Source: Bermanella sp036960565 (GTDB lineage Bacteria > Pseudomonadota > Gammaproteobacteria > Pseudomonadales > Oceanobacteraceae). Taken from it: a stretch of 64,000 nt of DNA. The notes under the pieces are model-generated. The model was not told the DNA's origin. It did no database searches and worked only from the letters and a program-made list of their open reading frames with translations. Below are positions 26,253-35,394 of the stretch, piece by piece; the first letter of the stretch is position 1; each line of letters opens with the position of its first letter. Location of the stretch: the NCBI GenBank assembly GCA_036960565.1, contig JBALXQ010000004.1, positions 95,641 to 159,640 of the forward strand, in the 5' to 3' direction. Position numbers and translations under genes: made by a program.

Positions 26253-27350
26253 ATGATTTCTGTCTCATCATCATTATTTCAGTCGTATTTTCGAACAGAG
26301 CGTGAACCTTCAATTAGTACTCAACTAAGGGATGGCACCGATACAGGTTCTGATAACCTGGCTCAAACTACCTTACGACAAGCCCTAAAGGATCAGATGG
26401 GGTTAGACCTTCCTGCCGAGCAAACCGTTAAGGGTCCGATGTTTGATGTGGACGCTGTCATGGATACGGTGCTTAAGCATGTAGGGGATCGAATTGAGCA
26501 GGCGGCAGCAGACGGTGCTTCTGATGAAGAATTGGAAAGTATGTTTGAGGCTGCCAGAAGCGGTGTTGAGAGTGGGTTTTCTCAAGCCCGAGGTCAAATT
26601 GAATCCCAGGGTAAACTTAATGATGCGCTGGCTGAAAAAATAGACAGTGCTGAAACTGGTATTTTTAAGGGCATTGATGAAATGGAAGAGGGGTTATTTT
26701 CTGATGCGCCTGAGCAAAGCGTGTTGGAAGCCACCTCTATTGTGCAGCAAGAGCAGGCCTATCAGCGCGAGAGAAATAGCTTTTCCTTTGACTTGGTCAC
26801 TCAGGAAGGCGACACAGTAACCATTAGTGCCATGAGTGACACTGAACTGTATGAACAGAGATACTCAAGCCAGAATGAGGGCGCTTCAATAGAAATGTAC
26901 GGTTTCTCTGAGCAAAGTAGCTCGGGCTATTCTTTTAGTGTTGAAGGGGATCTAAACGAAGCTGAGATGACAGCCATAGAAGACTTATTGGGGCAGGTGA
27001 ATGGCCTCGCAGATGAATTTTATGATGGTGATTTAGCCACAGCCTTTGATATGGCACTCGATCTAGAAAGTGATGGAGATCAGATAGCACAATTTAGTTT
27101 GAATATGCGCCAGCAACAGGTGCAGACTTATCAATACTCTGGCGTTGCTCAATATTCAACTGAGTCTTCTTTGCCTAAGGGCCTAATGCAGCCTTTGGGA
27201 CAATTTGCCCAGGGGTTACAAGGTGCAGTGGACACAGCAAATGAGTTTCAGCAACCTAAAGAGCTATTGAGAAGCTTGTTTGAGCAGATGGATAGTAACC
27301 CGAAGTTTCATGAGTTATTACGGCCCATGTTCGATAGTGTAGCTGCTTAA
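26253..27350 (+). CDS. DUF5610-like hypothetical protein
   Basis: 365 residues, acidic, no signal peptide or membrane segment. The N-terminal third (DVDAVMDTVLKHVGDRIEQAAADG, shown in part, then EELESMFEAARSGVESGF) resembles the DUF5610 domain found in Shewanella, Marinobacter and Vibrio proteins of unknown role. The centre has a beta-rich segment (FSFDLVTQEGDTVTISAMS) and the C-terminal part is helical with many Gln/Phe. The name rests on memory of the N-terminal pattern. Standing alone, with a promoter region of 177 bp and its own terminator, it seems independently expressed. No function proposed. Confidence 0.7.
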   Translation: MISVSSSLFQSYFRTEREPSISTQLRDGTDTGSDNLAQTTLRQALKDQMGLDLPAEQTVKGPMFDVDAVMDTVLKHVGDRIEQAAADGASDEELESMFEAARSGVESGFSQARGQIESQGKLNDALAEKIDSAETGIFKGIDEMEEGLFSDAPEQSVLEATSIVQQEQAYQRERNSFSFDLVTQEGDTVTISAMSDTELYEQRYSSQNEGASIEMYGFSEQSSSGYSFSVEGDLNEAEMTAIEDLLGQVNGLADEFYDGDLATAFDMALDLESDGDQIAQFSLNMRQQQVQTYQYSGVAQYSTESSLPKGLMQPLGQFAQGLQGAVDTANEFQQPKELLRSLFEQMDSNPKFHELLRPMFDSVAA

Positions 27351-27388
27351 ATTTAAGTCAAATTACTTTATTTCTTAATCTAATTATT

Positions 27389-27410
27389 AGGGGCTTCGGC
27401 CTCTTTTTTA
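27389..27410 (+). terminator. Intrinsic terminator of DUF5610-like gene
   Basis: GGGGC-TTCG-GCCTC stem with a stable TTCG tetraloop followed by TTTTTTA, about 40 bp after the stop. Confidence 0.8.
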
Positions 27411-27548
27411 TGGTTGGAATTTATTCCGACGCTAGTTGCCTGTCCTTCACCCTTAAAAAGATTAATCGGATTATCGTTAGGGTTCTATGGGGATGATTAG
27501 AGTGCGTGTTAAAATCGCCGCTTGATGTATTGGGGTTGAGGTATTGTG

Positions 27549-27785
27549 ATGATTAAGTTGTTGGGCACCTCTGGGTGTCACCTATGTGATGTGGCGGAAA
27601 AATTAGTGCGCCGAATGACCCCTGAATTGGGAGTTGAGCTGAAAAAAATAGATATTGCTACGAGTGACGCGCTAGTTGAGCAATACGGAACTTGTATTCC
27701 TGTGCTGCAGCATCAAAGTGGCAGTGAATTATTTTGGCCTTTTGATGACGAACAACTGCGAACTTGGTTTAATGGCCTTTCTTAA
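27549..27785 (+). CDS. Glutaredoxin-like small thioredoxin-fold protein
   Basis: 78 residues opening MIKLLGTSGCHLCDVAEKL: a beta strand followed by the dithiol CHLC at the start of helix 1, then the cis-Pro region CIPVLQHQSG, and WPFDDEQLRTWF. This is the DUF836/glutaredoxin-like pattern (a compact redox fold of about 75-85 residues). Likely a cytoplasmic thiol-disulfide protein; partners unknown. ATG 27549 is preferred to GTG 27546 since GAGG then lies seven bases upstream. It sits ahead of an unrelated lipoprotein gene, 101 bp away. Confidence 0.85.
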   Translation: MIKLLGTSGCHLCDVAEKLVRRMTPELGVELKKIDIATSDALVEQYGTCIPVLQHQSGSELFWPFDDEQLRTWFNGLS

Positions 27786-27886
27786 AAGTATTCTATCGAG
27801 CCTGGGTAAAGTAAGGGCAATAGTTGCGATTTGATAAGAATTTGTGAAAAAGCAAACTTAGTAAAGTTTAAAGTAAGGGGTGATGT

Positions 27887-28594
27887 GTGATTCAACGTAT
27901 AATTCTGATTTTGTGTGTGATGGCTTTGGCTGCGTGCAGTGGGGTGTCGAGAACCCCTCAGGAAAAGGCCATAAGTTATGCGCTTGTTAATGATGTGCTT
28001 GCTCGTAAGCTAGCTGATGAATGTAGCAAGGTAAGTGTGACGGCCAAGCAAGCAGCATGGCGCGGTTATCGAAGCTGGTGGAAACGAAACGGTAGTCTGG
28101 TTGAAGCGGCTGATTATGGTTTGAGCTATAACCTAGTTACCCTAACGGGAGATCGATTAGAAACTGGGGCGCGATATGCAATGGGTTTAACGTTTGACAT
28201 TGTTCATGACGCTGAGACCCAAGTTGCAGAGTTGTTAGCAAGCGGTGACAAAGAAGATACCTGTGTGAATGTCATGGGCGAATACCGAGATGGTGCCATG
28301 GACTTGCGTGAAGATAGAGAACTGTACGACTCCCTAGTGGTATTGCAGCAGCGCCAAGATACTCAGGGTTCAGATCTTCTATTGAAAATGAGTGAAATTC
28401 ACAAAAAGAAAGGCAAAAAGTATTCTCGTAGCGCTTATACAGTTGAGCGTATGGTGAAGCGTGAAGGTTGTGTTAAACCCAAAATACGATCATTAAAAGC
28501 CGATGGACCAAATGAAATTTTAGAAGCCGTCTGCGCAGACAAAACCTTTATGCTGGTGCGTTGTGAATGGCGAAACTGTAAAATTCAGAACTAG
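27887..28594 (+). CDS. Putative lipoprotein of unknown function
   Basis: 235 residues. Signal peptide with lipobox LAAC (Cys17) followed by Ser-Gly, so likely an outer-membrane lipoprotein (no Asp at +2). The rest is mixed helix with Lys/Arg and four further Cys (ADECS, EDTCVNV, EGCVKP and CEWRNC) that could pair in the periplasm. GTG 27887 start with AAGGGG six bases before. I do not recognise a family. Its terminator is followed at once by the first paired-palindrome repeat. Confidence 0.75.
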   Translation: MIQRIILILCVMALAACSGVSRTPQEKAISYALVNDVLARKLADECSKVSVTAKQAAWRGYRSWWKRNGSLVEAADYGLSYNLVTLTGDRLETGARYAMGLTFDIVHDAETQVAELLASGDKEDTCVNVMGEYRDGAMDLREDRELYDSLVVLQQRQDTQGSDLLLKMSEIHKKKGKKYSRSAYTVERMVKREGCVKPKIRSLKADGPNEILEAVCADKTFMLVRCEWRNCKIQN

Positions 28595-28649
28595 TTTGTT
28601 TGGGGTTTAAATTTAACTCAAATATGAAGTGTGATAGTCGTAAAAAATT

Positions 28650-28677
28650 AAAGCCAGCTTAATCGCTGGCTTTTTTA
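28650..28677 (+). terminator. Intrinsic terminator after lipoprotein gene
   Basis: AAAGCCAGC, loop TTAATC, GCTGGCTTT, then a T-run. The T-run leads via ATG straight into the palindrome at 28680. Confidence 0.9.
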
Positions 28678-28679
28678 TG

Positions 28680-28725
28680 GCCAGGGATGGCTAGTATCTT
28701 GTTTTTATAGAGAATACAAAACAAG
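28680..28725. repeat. Paired-palindrome repeat, copy A
   Basis: First palindrome GCCAGGGATGGC (28680-28691), linker TAGTAT, second hairpin CTTGTTTT (28698-28705) / AAAACAAG (28718-28725) with core TATAGAGAATAC. Same plan as the copies near 45.7 and 63.5 kb, but with different arm sequences. It lies between convergent genes. Confidence 0.7.
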
Positions 28726-28735
28726 GTGTGTCTGT

Positions 28736-28763
28736 GGCTATTCAACCATGAATAGGAATAGCC
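28736..28763. repeat. Alternative overlapping hairpins
   Basis: GGCTATTC (28736-28743) can pair with GAATAG (28750-28755) as part of CTATTCA/TGAATAG, or with GAATAGCC (28756-28763). The two stems exclude each other. They are next to repeat copy A and 25 bp from the end of the minus-strand lipoprotein gene. Confidence 0.45.
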
Positions 28764-28787
28764 TGTATGAGGTTTTGTGGTGCCAAG

Positions 28788-29609
28788 TTAATGAGTGGCC
28801 TGCTGGTTTTGGTTTATCGCTTTGGTTATTTTATGTTGAGCTTTCTTGGCAAAACGGGTGTCAGGAAACTCGTTTATGATCTTGCGGAAAAAAGCAATGG
28901 ATTTCTGCAGGTTGAATTCCTTATTGTGAGGACTCATGTAAATTAAGCCCAGTTGGTACAGAGACTTGGCTTTAATCTTGTCATGAGACCCAGGGTTCTC
29001 ATATACAACGGCATAAAGTGCATTAGCATCGGCTATACGCTCTTCTGTGATGAGACGCTGGCTTAGTGGTGTAAGGTCTTCATCAAATGTCAGTGTGGAT
29101 TTGCTTAATAGTGTATTGGCATCATATTGGGCCAATATTTGTTTAGGGTTAAGCTTTATTGTTTCACGTTTTCGATCGTTGATGATTTTTATATGGGCCA
29201 AAATTCGTTCTTGAAGAATACTGTATGGGAACTCAATCAAATGGCGGTGAAGGTATAGTTTGGCCTTTTCGTCATCTCTTTGTTCATTTAGGCGGCTCAT
29301 GTAAATGAGGGCTATTTGGTAAATAGCGATGCTTTTCATGTCCTGGCTGTAATTTTCTTTACCGTAGCCCAACAAATAGGTGTCGATTGCCTTTACTTGG
29401 TTGTTTTCTGCAATATTTTTAAGAGAATAAGAAATTAGGTCAGGTTCTTCAGCCAGTGCAGCGGCAGCCCTTAAGCGAATTTCCTTTTGATATAGCATCA
29501 ATTTATGGTTGCCCGCTTCCACCATTAATACAGGGGTCATGGGAGAGCAGGCAAGCAGGTAGGAAAAAGTGAAAAGTAATAATAACGTCTTTACTGAATG
29601 CGGCATCAT
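28788..29609 (-). CDS. Lipoprotein with TPR-like helical repeats
   Basis: 273 residues from ATG 29609. Signal peptide with lipobox LLAC (SYLLACSP), then helical pairs resembling TPR or Sel1 repeats: IAIYQIALIYMSRLNEQRDD, AKLYLHRHLIEFPYS, SLYQLGLIYMSPHNKEFN, SIAFFRKIINEFPDTRFAKK. The last resembles the BamD/YbgF-type repeat ending (EFPDTRFAKKA). Probably an outer-membrane-anchored, periplasmic scaffold protein. No precise family is recognised. An in-frame TTG at 29618 is a less likely start. It is 99 bp from mtgA on the same strand and might be cotranscribed with it, which would hint at an envelope role. Confidence 0.75.
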   Translation of the reverse strand: MMPHSVKTLLLLFTFSYLLACSPMTPVLMVEAGNHKLMLYQKEIRLRAAAALAEEPDLISYSLKNIAENNQVKAIDTYLLGYGKENYSQDMKSIAIYQIALIYMSRLNEQRDDEKAKLYLHRHLIEFPYSILQERILAHIKIINDRKRETIKLNPKQILAQYDANTLLSKSTLTFDEDLTPLSQRLITEERIADANALYAVVYENPGSHDKIKAKSLYQLGLIYMSPHNKEFNLQKSIAFFRKIINEFPDTRFAKKAQHKITKAINQNQQATH

Positions 29610-29707
29610 AAATCCCAAGAGGTGTTTTTGCGAAGTTTACTGACACGCCATGATGCTGCAAGTGCTCATATCAAGATTCGCTCAAGTTGGCGCAGTAAGA
29701 CATACCC

Positions 29708-30559
29708 TTAGTTAAAGAAGCGCCAGCTCAGATAGCGCTTGTATTGCTCAGGGCTAATGTAATCCTTGTACCTTAAGTCTTGTAATATGCGCTTGTATTT
29801 CTTTTTATGTCGTTTCGACAAATGCTGGTTTTGAAAAATTGTGTAATGGTATTTGCGTGGGCTGGGCAAAAGTATTGCTAAAAAAGCCCCTTGAGCGGCA
29901 TTCAATTTTTCGGTGGTGGTGTTGAAATAGTACTTGGCTGCTGCTGCTACGCCATAAATGTTTGGTCCAAATTCCACTATATTTAAGTACAGTTCCAGTA
30001 TTTGGTTTTTAGTTAAGCTCTGCTCGAGTCGGCGGGTGGCAATTATTTCCTGAAGTTTTCGATAGAGGGTTTTACTTTGGGTTAGGTATATGTTTTTAAC
30101 GGTTTGCTGGCTGATAGTGCTGGCACCAAAGCTCCATTGTCGGCGTTTTATGTTTTCTCCTAGCGCATTTATTAATGCGTCGTAGTCTATTCCTTGATGA
30201 TTGAAAAAGTTTCCGTCTTCACTCATTACGATGGAGTAGAGCAGCTCCCTGTTAACACTTTTTAGCTCAACCCATTTTAGTGTTTCATTTGAAGTTTGAA
30301 GGCGTAGATTCGTATGTTCTATAGCGTCAGATTTGGCCATAGCAAAGCCTTTGTCACTAAAATGTGGTAACTCTTCCAGCATGGTAAAAGTGGCAATTGC
30401 CAGGGCGATGGTCGCTGACCATATAAGTATGCCTGTCACCATTAAAATAAATTTAAGCAATCGGTAGGGGCTTAATATTAACTGAATAACTCGGTTACGA
30501 AATCGAAGCCAGGGGTTCACTTCTAGGTCGTTTAAAACGTCATCCTTGATGTGCTGCAT
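29708..30559 (-). CDS. mtgA: Monofunctional peptidoglycan glycosyltransferase (GT51)
   Basis: 283 residues: one N-terminal membrane helix (about 35-60) and a GT51 domain without transpeptidase. Catalytic Glu114 is in SEDGNFFNHQGID (the EDxxFxxHxG motif); the second motif is GASTISQQTVKN and the third RRLEQSLTKNQILELYLN with NIVEFGPNIYGV. It polymerises lipid II into glycan strands at the inner-membrane outer face. The protein is slightly longer than E. coli MtgA (242), mostly at both ends. Start ATG 30559. Its upstream 120 bp separate it from the unknown gene 30684-31355. Confidence 0.93.
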   Translation of the reverse strand: MQHIKDDVLNDLEVNPWLRFRNRVIQLILSPYRLLKFILMVTGILIWSATIALAIATFTMLEELPHFSDKGFAMAKSDAIEHTNLRLQTSNETLKWVELKSVNRELLYSIVMSEDGNFFNHQGIDYDALINALGENIKRRQWSFGASTISQQTVKNIYLTQSKTLYRKLQEIIATRRLEQSLTKNQILELYLNIVEFGPNIYGVAAAAKYYFNTTTEKLNAAQGAFLAILLPSPRKYHYTIFQNQHLSKRHKKKYKRILQDLRYKDYISPEQYKRYLSWRFFN

Positions 30560-30683
30560 AGAAGTGTCTCTGGATCGTAGGGGATTATAATGAGGGATAA
30601 GCTAGCTGAAAACGCCCCTGTAAACCAGCACTGGTCTATCTAGAGGCTACATTCATTAAATATTGTTTGAAGCGTCACAGTTT

Positions 30684-31355
30684 TTAGGAGTTTCGCTCGG
30701 ATAAGTGAGCCATGGCGGCCAAAGCATCCGGATCTTTGGATTTAATTTTGTTGGCGATGTTGTTTTGAAAAAAGTAATGGAAGTCTTTTCGATGCATGAC
30801 GCTATACAAGCACTCATCGCCAGGTAGTACTGGAGTATTGAGTACTTGGTCGGCTTCAATTGCCATCGCCAGTAAGCTGCCATCGCTGTACAGGCGCCAA
30901 CTGTGAATTTCCTGAATATTAAAGTTGTCAAAATGATCTTGGGTAAATACCGCATGACTGCCTATGATATCGGGTATTTCTTGAATGGCTTGATGAGTGC
31001 CATTGGCAGGCGCAGGATAATATTCGCAGCTTGAGATTAAGTAGTCGGATTTATATTTAGGGGCATCAAAGAGAATTTGTCCGCTTGTGGGATCCATAAA
31101 TCCTTCCCAGTGACCATTGAGGGGGTCATCCAAACTACGGCAGGACACTAATTGGTTTATCCAGGGGACCATGCCATCTATGTGGCCATCGCTCCAGATG
31201 GCCCAGCATAAGATCTTTAAACTAAATATTTGTTCGGAGCTGTCGTTGGTGTACAGCATTTCGAGGCCGTCTAGTTCTGGCACTAAGCGGCGTATAACGG
31301 GCTTTAAATTAAGTTTGTGTTGCCTAAAATCTATAACATCGGCTGGTTTGGCCAT
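30684..31355 (-). CDS. Conserved-looking hypothetical protein
   Basis: 223 residues, soluble, acidic, many Trp/Tyr/His. Notable segments: LKILCWAIWSDGHIDGMVPWINQLV, split by an acidic loop, then GHWEGFMDPTSGQILFDAP and a repeat-like partner SWRLYSDGSLLAMAIEADQ. No catalytic motif, signal peptide or membrane segment. I do not recognise the family. Start ATG 31355 is supported by GGAG five bases upstream. It lies between mtgA and the MATE gene on the same strand, about 120 bp from each. Confidence 0.7.
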   Translation of the reverse strand: MAKPADVIDFRQHKLNLKPVIRRLVPELDGLEMLYTNDSSEQIFSLKILCWAIWSDGHIDGMVPWINQLVSCRSLDDPLNGHWEGFMDPTSGQILFDAPKYKSDYLISSCEYYPAPANGTHQAIQEIPDIIGSHAVFTQDHFDNFNIQEIHSWRLYSDGSLLAMAIEADQVLNTPVLPGDECLYSVMHRKDFHYFFQNNIANKIKSKDPDALAAMAHLSERNS

Positions 31356-31473
31356 ATGATCTCCAAGCTATGTTGCGACTGCTTCCTGCACATAACTTGA
31401 GTATAGGCACACAAATAGCATGGAGCTATGAACCGTTTTGAATAAGCGCGCCTACTGTCAGTCTATATAGGGA

Positions 31474-32832
31474 TTAAATCCCCTGAAGTTGAGTGGCTTT
31501 ATGGCTAACACTGCGTAGACGAATTAATAATAAGACAGCATTTATGGTTAACCCCACCACTAATCCTATCCAAAAGCCCTGTGCTCCCATGGGTGATTGT
31601 TGGCTGAGCCCAAGATAGTAGCCCAGCGGCAGTCCGATTAGCCAAAATGAAATTAGGGTTATTACTAGGGTGAAGAGTGTGTCTTTATAGCCCCGAAGGG
31701 CTCCGGCGGCACCAACTTGAAGCCCATCGCTAATTTGAAATATGGCGGCGCAGATTAATAATTGGCTAGCCAGAGTGATAACACCTGCTTCCTGAGTATA
31801 AAGTCCTACTAAATTTTGGCCAAGAAACACCAGGATTGAGCCATTGATTAAAGCAAATAGCAGGTGGATTTTAAGGCCGTTTTGCCAGCTTAATTTGGCT
31901 GCCAGAGAGTTATTTTGGCCCAGTTCCTGGCCCACACGTACTGTTATGGCTAGGGCTAGGCTTAACGGAACCATAAAGAGTAGGGAGGTGATGCTGAGCG
32001 TAATTTGGTGTGCCGCGACTACTTCAGGGCCTAGTCGGGCTATCAGCAGCGCAATGGCACAAAATAAACTTACCTCAACAAAAATGGCGAGACCAATGGG
32101 CAGGCCGATGGCCAGAATACTTAACATTGCACGGCTATTGGGTGGGGCAAGTTTTTTCAGGGGTTTTACTTTTGAGTGGTGTTTGCTCAACAAGGTGTAG
32201 CCAGCCAGTACAAAGGCCATTAAATAAAAAATGATGCAGCTAGCCAAGCCGCAGCCTGGTCCACCTAAAGCGTCTATGGGGCCATAGCCAAACACAAATA
32301 TTAGATTCAAAGGGATGTTGAGTAATAGGCCTAAGAAAGCGATAAGGGTGACGGGCTGAGTGAGATTCACTGCTTCATTATAAGATCTCAGCGCTTGATG
32401 CACGGCAACAGCCGGTAAACCGTAGGCGATGTAATTGAGATACTCCTGAGTCATGAGTTGTATCTCAGGCGTTACCCCCATTAAATGCATTACTGGGCTG
32501 GTCACGTATAGCAGTAAAACCATGGCCATAATGCCTAGTAATAAAGACAGGTAGATACCTTGCTGTAACGTTTGAGAAGATAGGGCCTTGTTTTTGGCCC
32601 CTTTTGCATGGGCAATTAAAGGTAATAGACCCACCATAATCCCCGCTACTAGCATTACCAAAGGTAGCCATATGCTGCTTCCTACCGCAATTGAAGCGAG
32701 ATCCAATGTGCCCGCCATACCTGCGATAAGTGTGTCAACAACGCCCAAACCTGTTTGAGCTAATTGCGTGCCCATAATCGGTAGGGCAAGCGTCATAAGG
32801 GGTTTGGCGTGTTTAATGAAAGGGCTGGGCAT
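31474..32832 (-). CDS. MATE family multidrug efflux transporter
   Basis: About 452 residues with twelve hydrophobic segments in two six-helix halves, the size of NorM-type sodium- or proton-coupled exporters. The opening (KPLMTLALPIMGTQLAQTG) is a classic MATE start, and halves repeat with QGIYLSLLLG / GLKIHLLFALINGSI. The Pro and Asp positions of NorM in helix 1 (ALPIMG, VVDTLIAG) are seen. Substrates cannot be inferred. ATG 32832 (MPSPFIKH) is preferred to an in-frame TTG at 32847. It is divergent from epmC. Confidence 0.93.
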   Translation of the reverse strand: MPSPFIKHAKPLMTLALPIMGTQLAQTGLGVVDTLIAGMAGTLDLASIAVGSSIWLPLVMLVAGIMVGLLPLIAHAKGAKNKALSSQTLQQGIYLSLLLGIMAMVLLLYVTSPVMHLMGVTPEIQLMTQEYLNYIAYGLPAVAVHQALRSYNEAVNLTQPVTLIAFLGLLLNIPLNLIFVFGYGPIDALGGPGCGLASCIIFYLMAFVLAGYTLLSKHHSKVKPLKKLAPPNSRAMLSILAIGLPIGLAIFVEVSLFCAIALLIARLGPEVVAAHQITLSITSLLFMVPLSLALAITVRVGQELGQNNSLAAKLSWQNGLKIHLLFALINGSILVFLGQNLVGLYTQEAGVITLASQLLICAAIFQISDGLQVGAAGALRGYKDTLFTLVITLISFWLIGLPLGYYLGLSQQSPMGAQGFWIGLVVGLTINAVLLLIRLRSVSHKATQLQGI

Positions 32833-33065
32833 TAATATTGGTACCAATGGGCAAACAGCGTCAGTATCTCGTTTTTAAAAAGCTTTGCAACCAGCGTGCG
32901 TTAATTACTTGATTGGCTGGACAGGATTAAGTGTGCGAAATATTTAAACTGCACGATATTTGTGGGATTCATCATTTTGCTTTGTAGCGCTTGGAACTGC
33001 ATAAACTGGTAGCTCAGGGCTATTACTGGTATAAAGCAGTCCAGCTCAGTTGTTGTAAGGCCAGT

Positions 33066-33611
33066 ATGCACCGCTACCCACAAGTCATAGATGTATTTAA
33101 TCAATGTTTTAAAGATGACTTGCAAACCGAGTTGATACGAGGGGGAGATGAACCAATCTACATCCCTCGAACTCAATATTACCCTTGGGATAGAGTTGTT
33201 TTTGCCCATGGCTATTATGCCAGTGCTTTACACGAGATTAGCCATTGGTGTATTGCTGGAGAAAAAAGGCGGCGCTTGGTAGATTTTGGCTATTGGTATA
33301 ACCCTGATGGTCGAACAGTCCAGCAACAAGAAGAATTTGCCAAGGTAGAAATAAAACCTCAGGCACTGGAGTGGATCTTGAGCCGATCTGCATGTTTTAA
33401 GTTCAGGATTAGTCTGGACAATTTGCATGGTAATGCGACGGATACGTCGACATCGACCAATTTATTTAAAGATGAAATTTACGCTCAGGTTCAGCAATAT
33501 ATATTGCAAGGCCTGCCTAAAAGGGCAAAAATATTGAGTGATGCTTTAATAGCTATGCATCGTCACCAAGAGCCTCTCAGCCTGAGCGAATTTAAACGGG
33601 AAGATTTATAA
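33066..33611 (+). CDS. epmC: Elongation factor P hydroxylase EpmC
   Basis: 181 residues from ATG 33066, matching E. coli EpmC (182). EpmC hydroxylates the lysylated Lys of EF-P, the last step of its post-translational modification. Metal ligands HEISH (H56, E57, H60) are in ASALHEISHWCIAG and the other conserved block is DFGYWYNPDGRT, then VEIKPQALEW. The ATG used has AAGG seven bases ahead and aligns with the family start; an in-frame ATG 75 bp upstream is not supported. Stop TAA is directly followed by the rhlB ATG. No epmA/epmB/efp in this window. Confidence 0.94.
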   Translation: MHRYPQVIDVFNQCFKDDLQTELIRGGDEPIYIPRTQYYPWDRVVFAHGYYASALHEISHWCIAGEKRRRLVDFGYWYNPDGRTVQQQEEFAKVEIKPQALEWILSRSACFKFRISLDNLHGNATDTSTSTNLFKDEIYAQVQQYILQGLPKRAKILSDALIAMHRHQEPLSLSEFKREDL

Positions 33612-34964
33612 ATGCCAATTGGATTGTTTAAACGCTTGTTTCCTGCCAAGGAAAAAGAAGTGGCGGCACCTTTGCCAAAAATAGAAAAAGGCTCTAAACC
33701 TGCCAAGCAGAATAATGAGAGTAAGGATAAACCTAAAAACAATAAAGACAGTGTAAAGCCTGTTAAGAAAGAGCTGCCTAAATGGGATCCTGCTCAGTTT
33801 TCTGTGGAGCCAGCAGAAGGCAAAACGCGCTTCCATGATTTAAATCTAGATGAGCGCATCATGCGTGGAATTTACGATTTGGGTTTTGAATACGCTAGTC
33901 CAATTCAAGCCGAATCCCTGCCTATTACTCTGGCGGGACACGACATCATTGGTAAAGCGCAAACTGGTACGGGTAAAACCGCGGCTTTCCTCATTACTGT
34001 TATGCAGAAGCTTTTAAACTCTGCTCCGTCAGAGCGATTTGCCAGTGAACCGCGTGCGTTAGTGATTGCTCCTACGCGTGAGTTAGCCATGCAGATAGCG
34101 CAAGACGCAAAGAGCTTAGGTAAATACACTGATCTTAAAGTTATGACGGTGTTAGGCGGCATGGATTATGAGAAACAGCGAAATCAATTAAGTAACGAGG
34201 TAATTGATATTGTGGTGGCCACTCCAGGTCGCTTATTGGACTTTCTAACGCAAAAAACGGTTTTTCTGGATCAGGTAGAGATGCTGGTAATTGATGAAGC
34301 CGATCGCATGCTCGACATGGGGTTCATTCCTGACCTAAAAAGAATTATTCGGGCCACTCCAGAAAAAAACTTGCGTCAAACACAATTATTTAGTGCTACC
34401 TATCCTTACGATGTTATTGCGTTAAGTGAGAGCTGGACCTATAAACCTCAGCAAGTAGAAATTGAGCCGGAGTCGGTGGCTACAGACACGGTTGATCAGA
34501 AATTTTATATCGTTCAGGAAACTGAAAAAGACCAAGTGCTTGCGCGTATTTTAAAAACTCCTGGTATGGGTAGAGCGATTATTTTTGCCAATCGACGTGA
34601 CACGGTTCGTGACTTAGCTCAACGTCTTAACCGAATGGGTCTTAACGCTATGTTGTTAAGCGGTGAGGTGGCGCAAAATAAGCGTACTGCAACGCTAGAG
34701 CGTTTTAAAAAGCAGGATAAAACTATACTGGTTGCTACCGATGTAGCAGGACGTGGTATTCATGTTGATGGCATAAGTCATGTTTTTAACTATAACTTAC
34801 CTGATGATCCTGAGGATTATGTACACCGTATTGGCCGTACCGGTCGAGCAGGAGCAACGGGTACAGCAATAACCTTTGTTGATGAGTATGAAGCTTACGG
34901 ATTGATGGATTTAGAGAAGTACTTGAATAAGAAGATAAATACGGAAGTGGCTCCAGAGGAATAA
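33612..34964 (+). CDS. rhlB: DEAD-box ATP-dependent RNA helicase RhlB
   Basis: 450 residues. An 80-residue Lys/Pro/Glu-rich N-terminal tail (res 15-60), then Q-motif region FEYASPIQAESLP, Walker A AQTGTGKT, PTRELAMQ, DEAD in VIDEADRMLDMGF, SAT, and HRIGRTGRAG. In E. coli RhlB unwinds RNA for the degradosome; this N-terminally extended form is typical of Pseudomonas and relatives, in which the tail may bind RNA or RNase E. Starts at the base after the epmC stop (TAAATG), so translation is coupled. Confidence 0.9.
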   Translation: MPIGLFKRLFPAKEKEVAAPLPKIEKGSKPAKQNNESKDKPKNNKDSVKPVKKELPKWDPAQFSVEPAEGKTRFHDLNLDERIMRGIYDLGFEYASPIQAESLPITLAGHDIIGKAQTGTGKTAAFLITVMQKLLNSAPSERFASEPRALVIAPTRELAMQIAQDAKSLGKYTDLKVMTVLGGMDYEKQRNQLSNEVIDIVVATPGRLLDFLTQKTVFLDQVEMLVIDEADRMLDMGFIPDLKRIIRATPEKNLRQTQLFSATYPYDVIALSESWTYKPQQVEIEPESVATDTVDQKFYIVQETEKDQVLARILKTPGMGRAIIFANRRDTVRDLAQRLNRMGLNAMLLSGEVAQNKRTATLERFKKQDKTILVATDVAGRGIHVDGISHVFNYNLPDDPEDYVHRIGRTGRAGATGTAITFVDEYEAYGLMDLEKYLNKKINTEVAPEE

Positions 34965-34968
34965 ATCT

Positions 34969-35388
34969 ATGTCGGCAAGGATGCTGTTATTGTGTGTGGC
35001 TTTCATGGCTAGTGGCTGCTTGCATGCCATGAACGCTAAAGATGCCCATAAGCTCATTAGCCAGCAAAAACCTGATTTATTAGGAGATGGCAGTCAGTTG
35101 GTGAGTTTGTATTATTTTGGTCAAAATCAAAATACTTCCATCGTAGGGTTGGAAAGGGTCGGAGATAACTATTTGCCGATTCGCTGGTTATTGGTGTTCG
35201 AAGGGGATTCGATACTGGGGTGGTATTACCCTAGTGATGAGTTTCCGGCCAGTTTTCAAAAGGGCCATCTAATGTTTCCGCAAGGGTCTCAACCTGAAGA
35301 TATCTACCTATGGCCAGTCCCACCTGAGAAAATCACCATTGAGAACACTGTTATACCTTTCTATAGTATTGACTCCCCAGTTCAATAA
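34969..35388 (+). CDS. Small putative lipoprotein of unknown function
   Basis: 139 residues, five bases after rhlB. Signal peptide with a lipobox-like ASGC (residues 14-17), so likely a lipoprotein. The rest is a compact beta-rich segment (SLYYFGQNQNTSIVGLERVG, RWLLVFEGDSILGWYYPSDEF) with proline-rich end (DIYLWPVPPEKI). No family recognised. The tight spacing puts it in an epmC-rhlB-lipoprotein-exonuclease-pdxB run, probably one transcript. Confidence 0.75.
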   Translation: MSARMLLLCVAFMASGCLHAMNAKDAHKLISQQKPDLLGDGSQLVSLYYFGQNQNTSIVGLERVGDNYLPIRWLLVFEGDSILGWYYPSDEFPASFQKGHLMFPQGSQPEDIYLWPVPPEKITIENTVIPFYSIDSPVQ

Positions 35389-35394
35389 CCGAAC

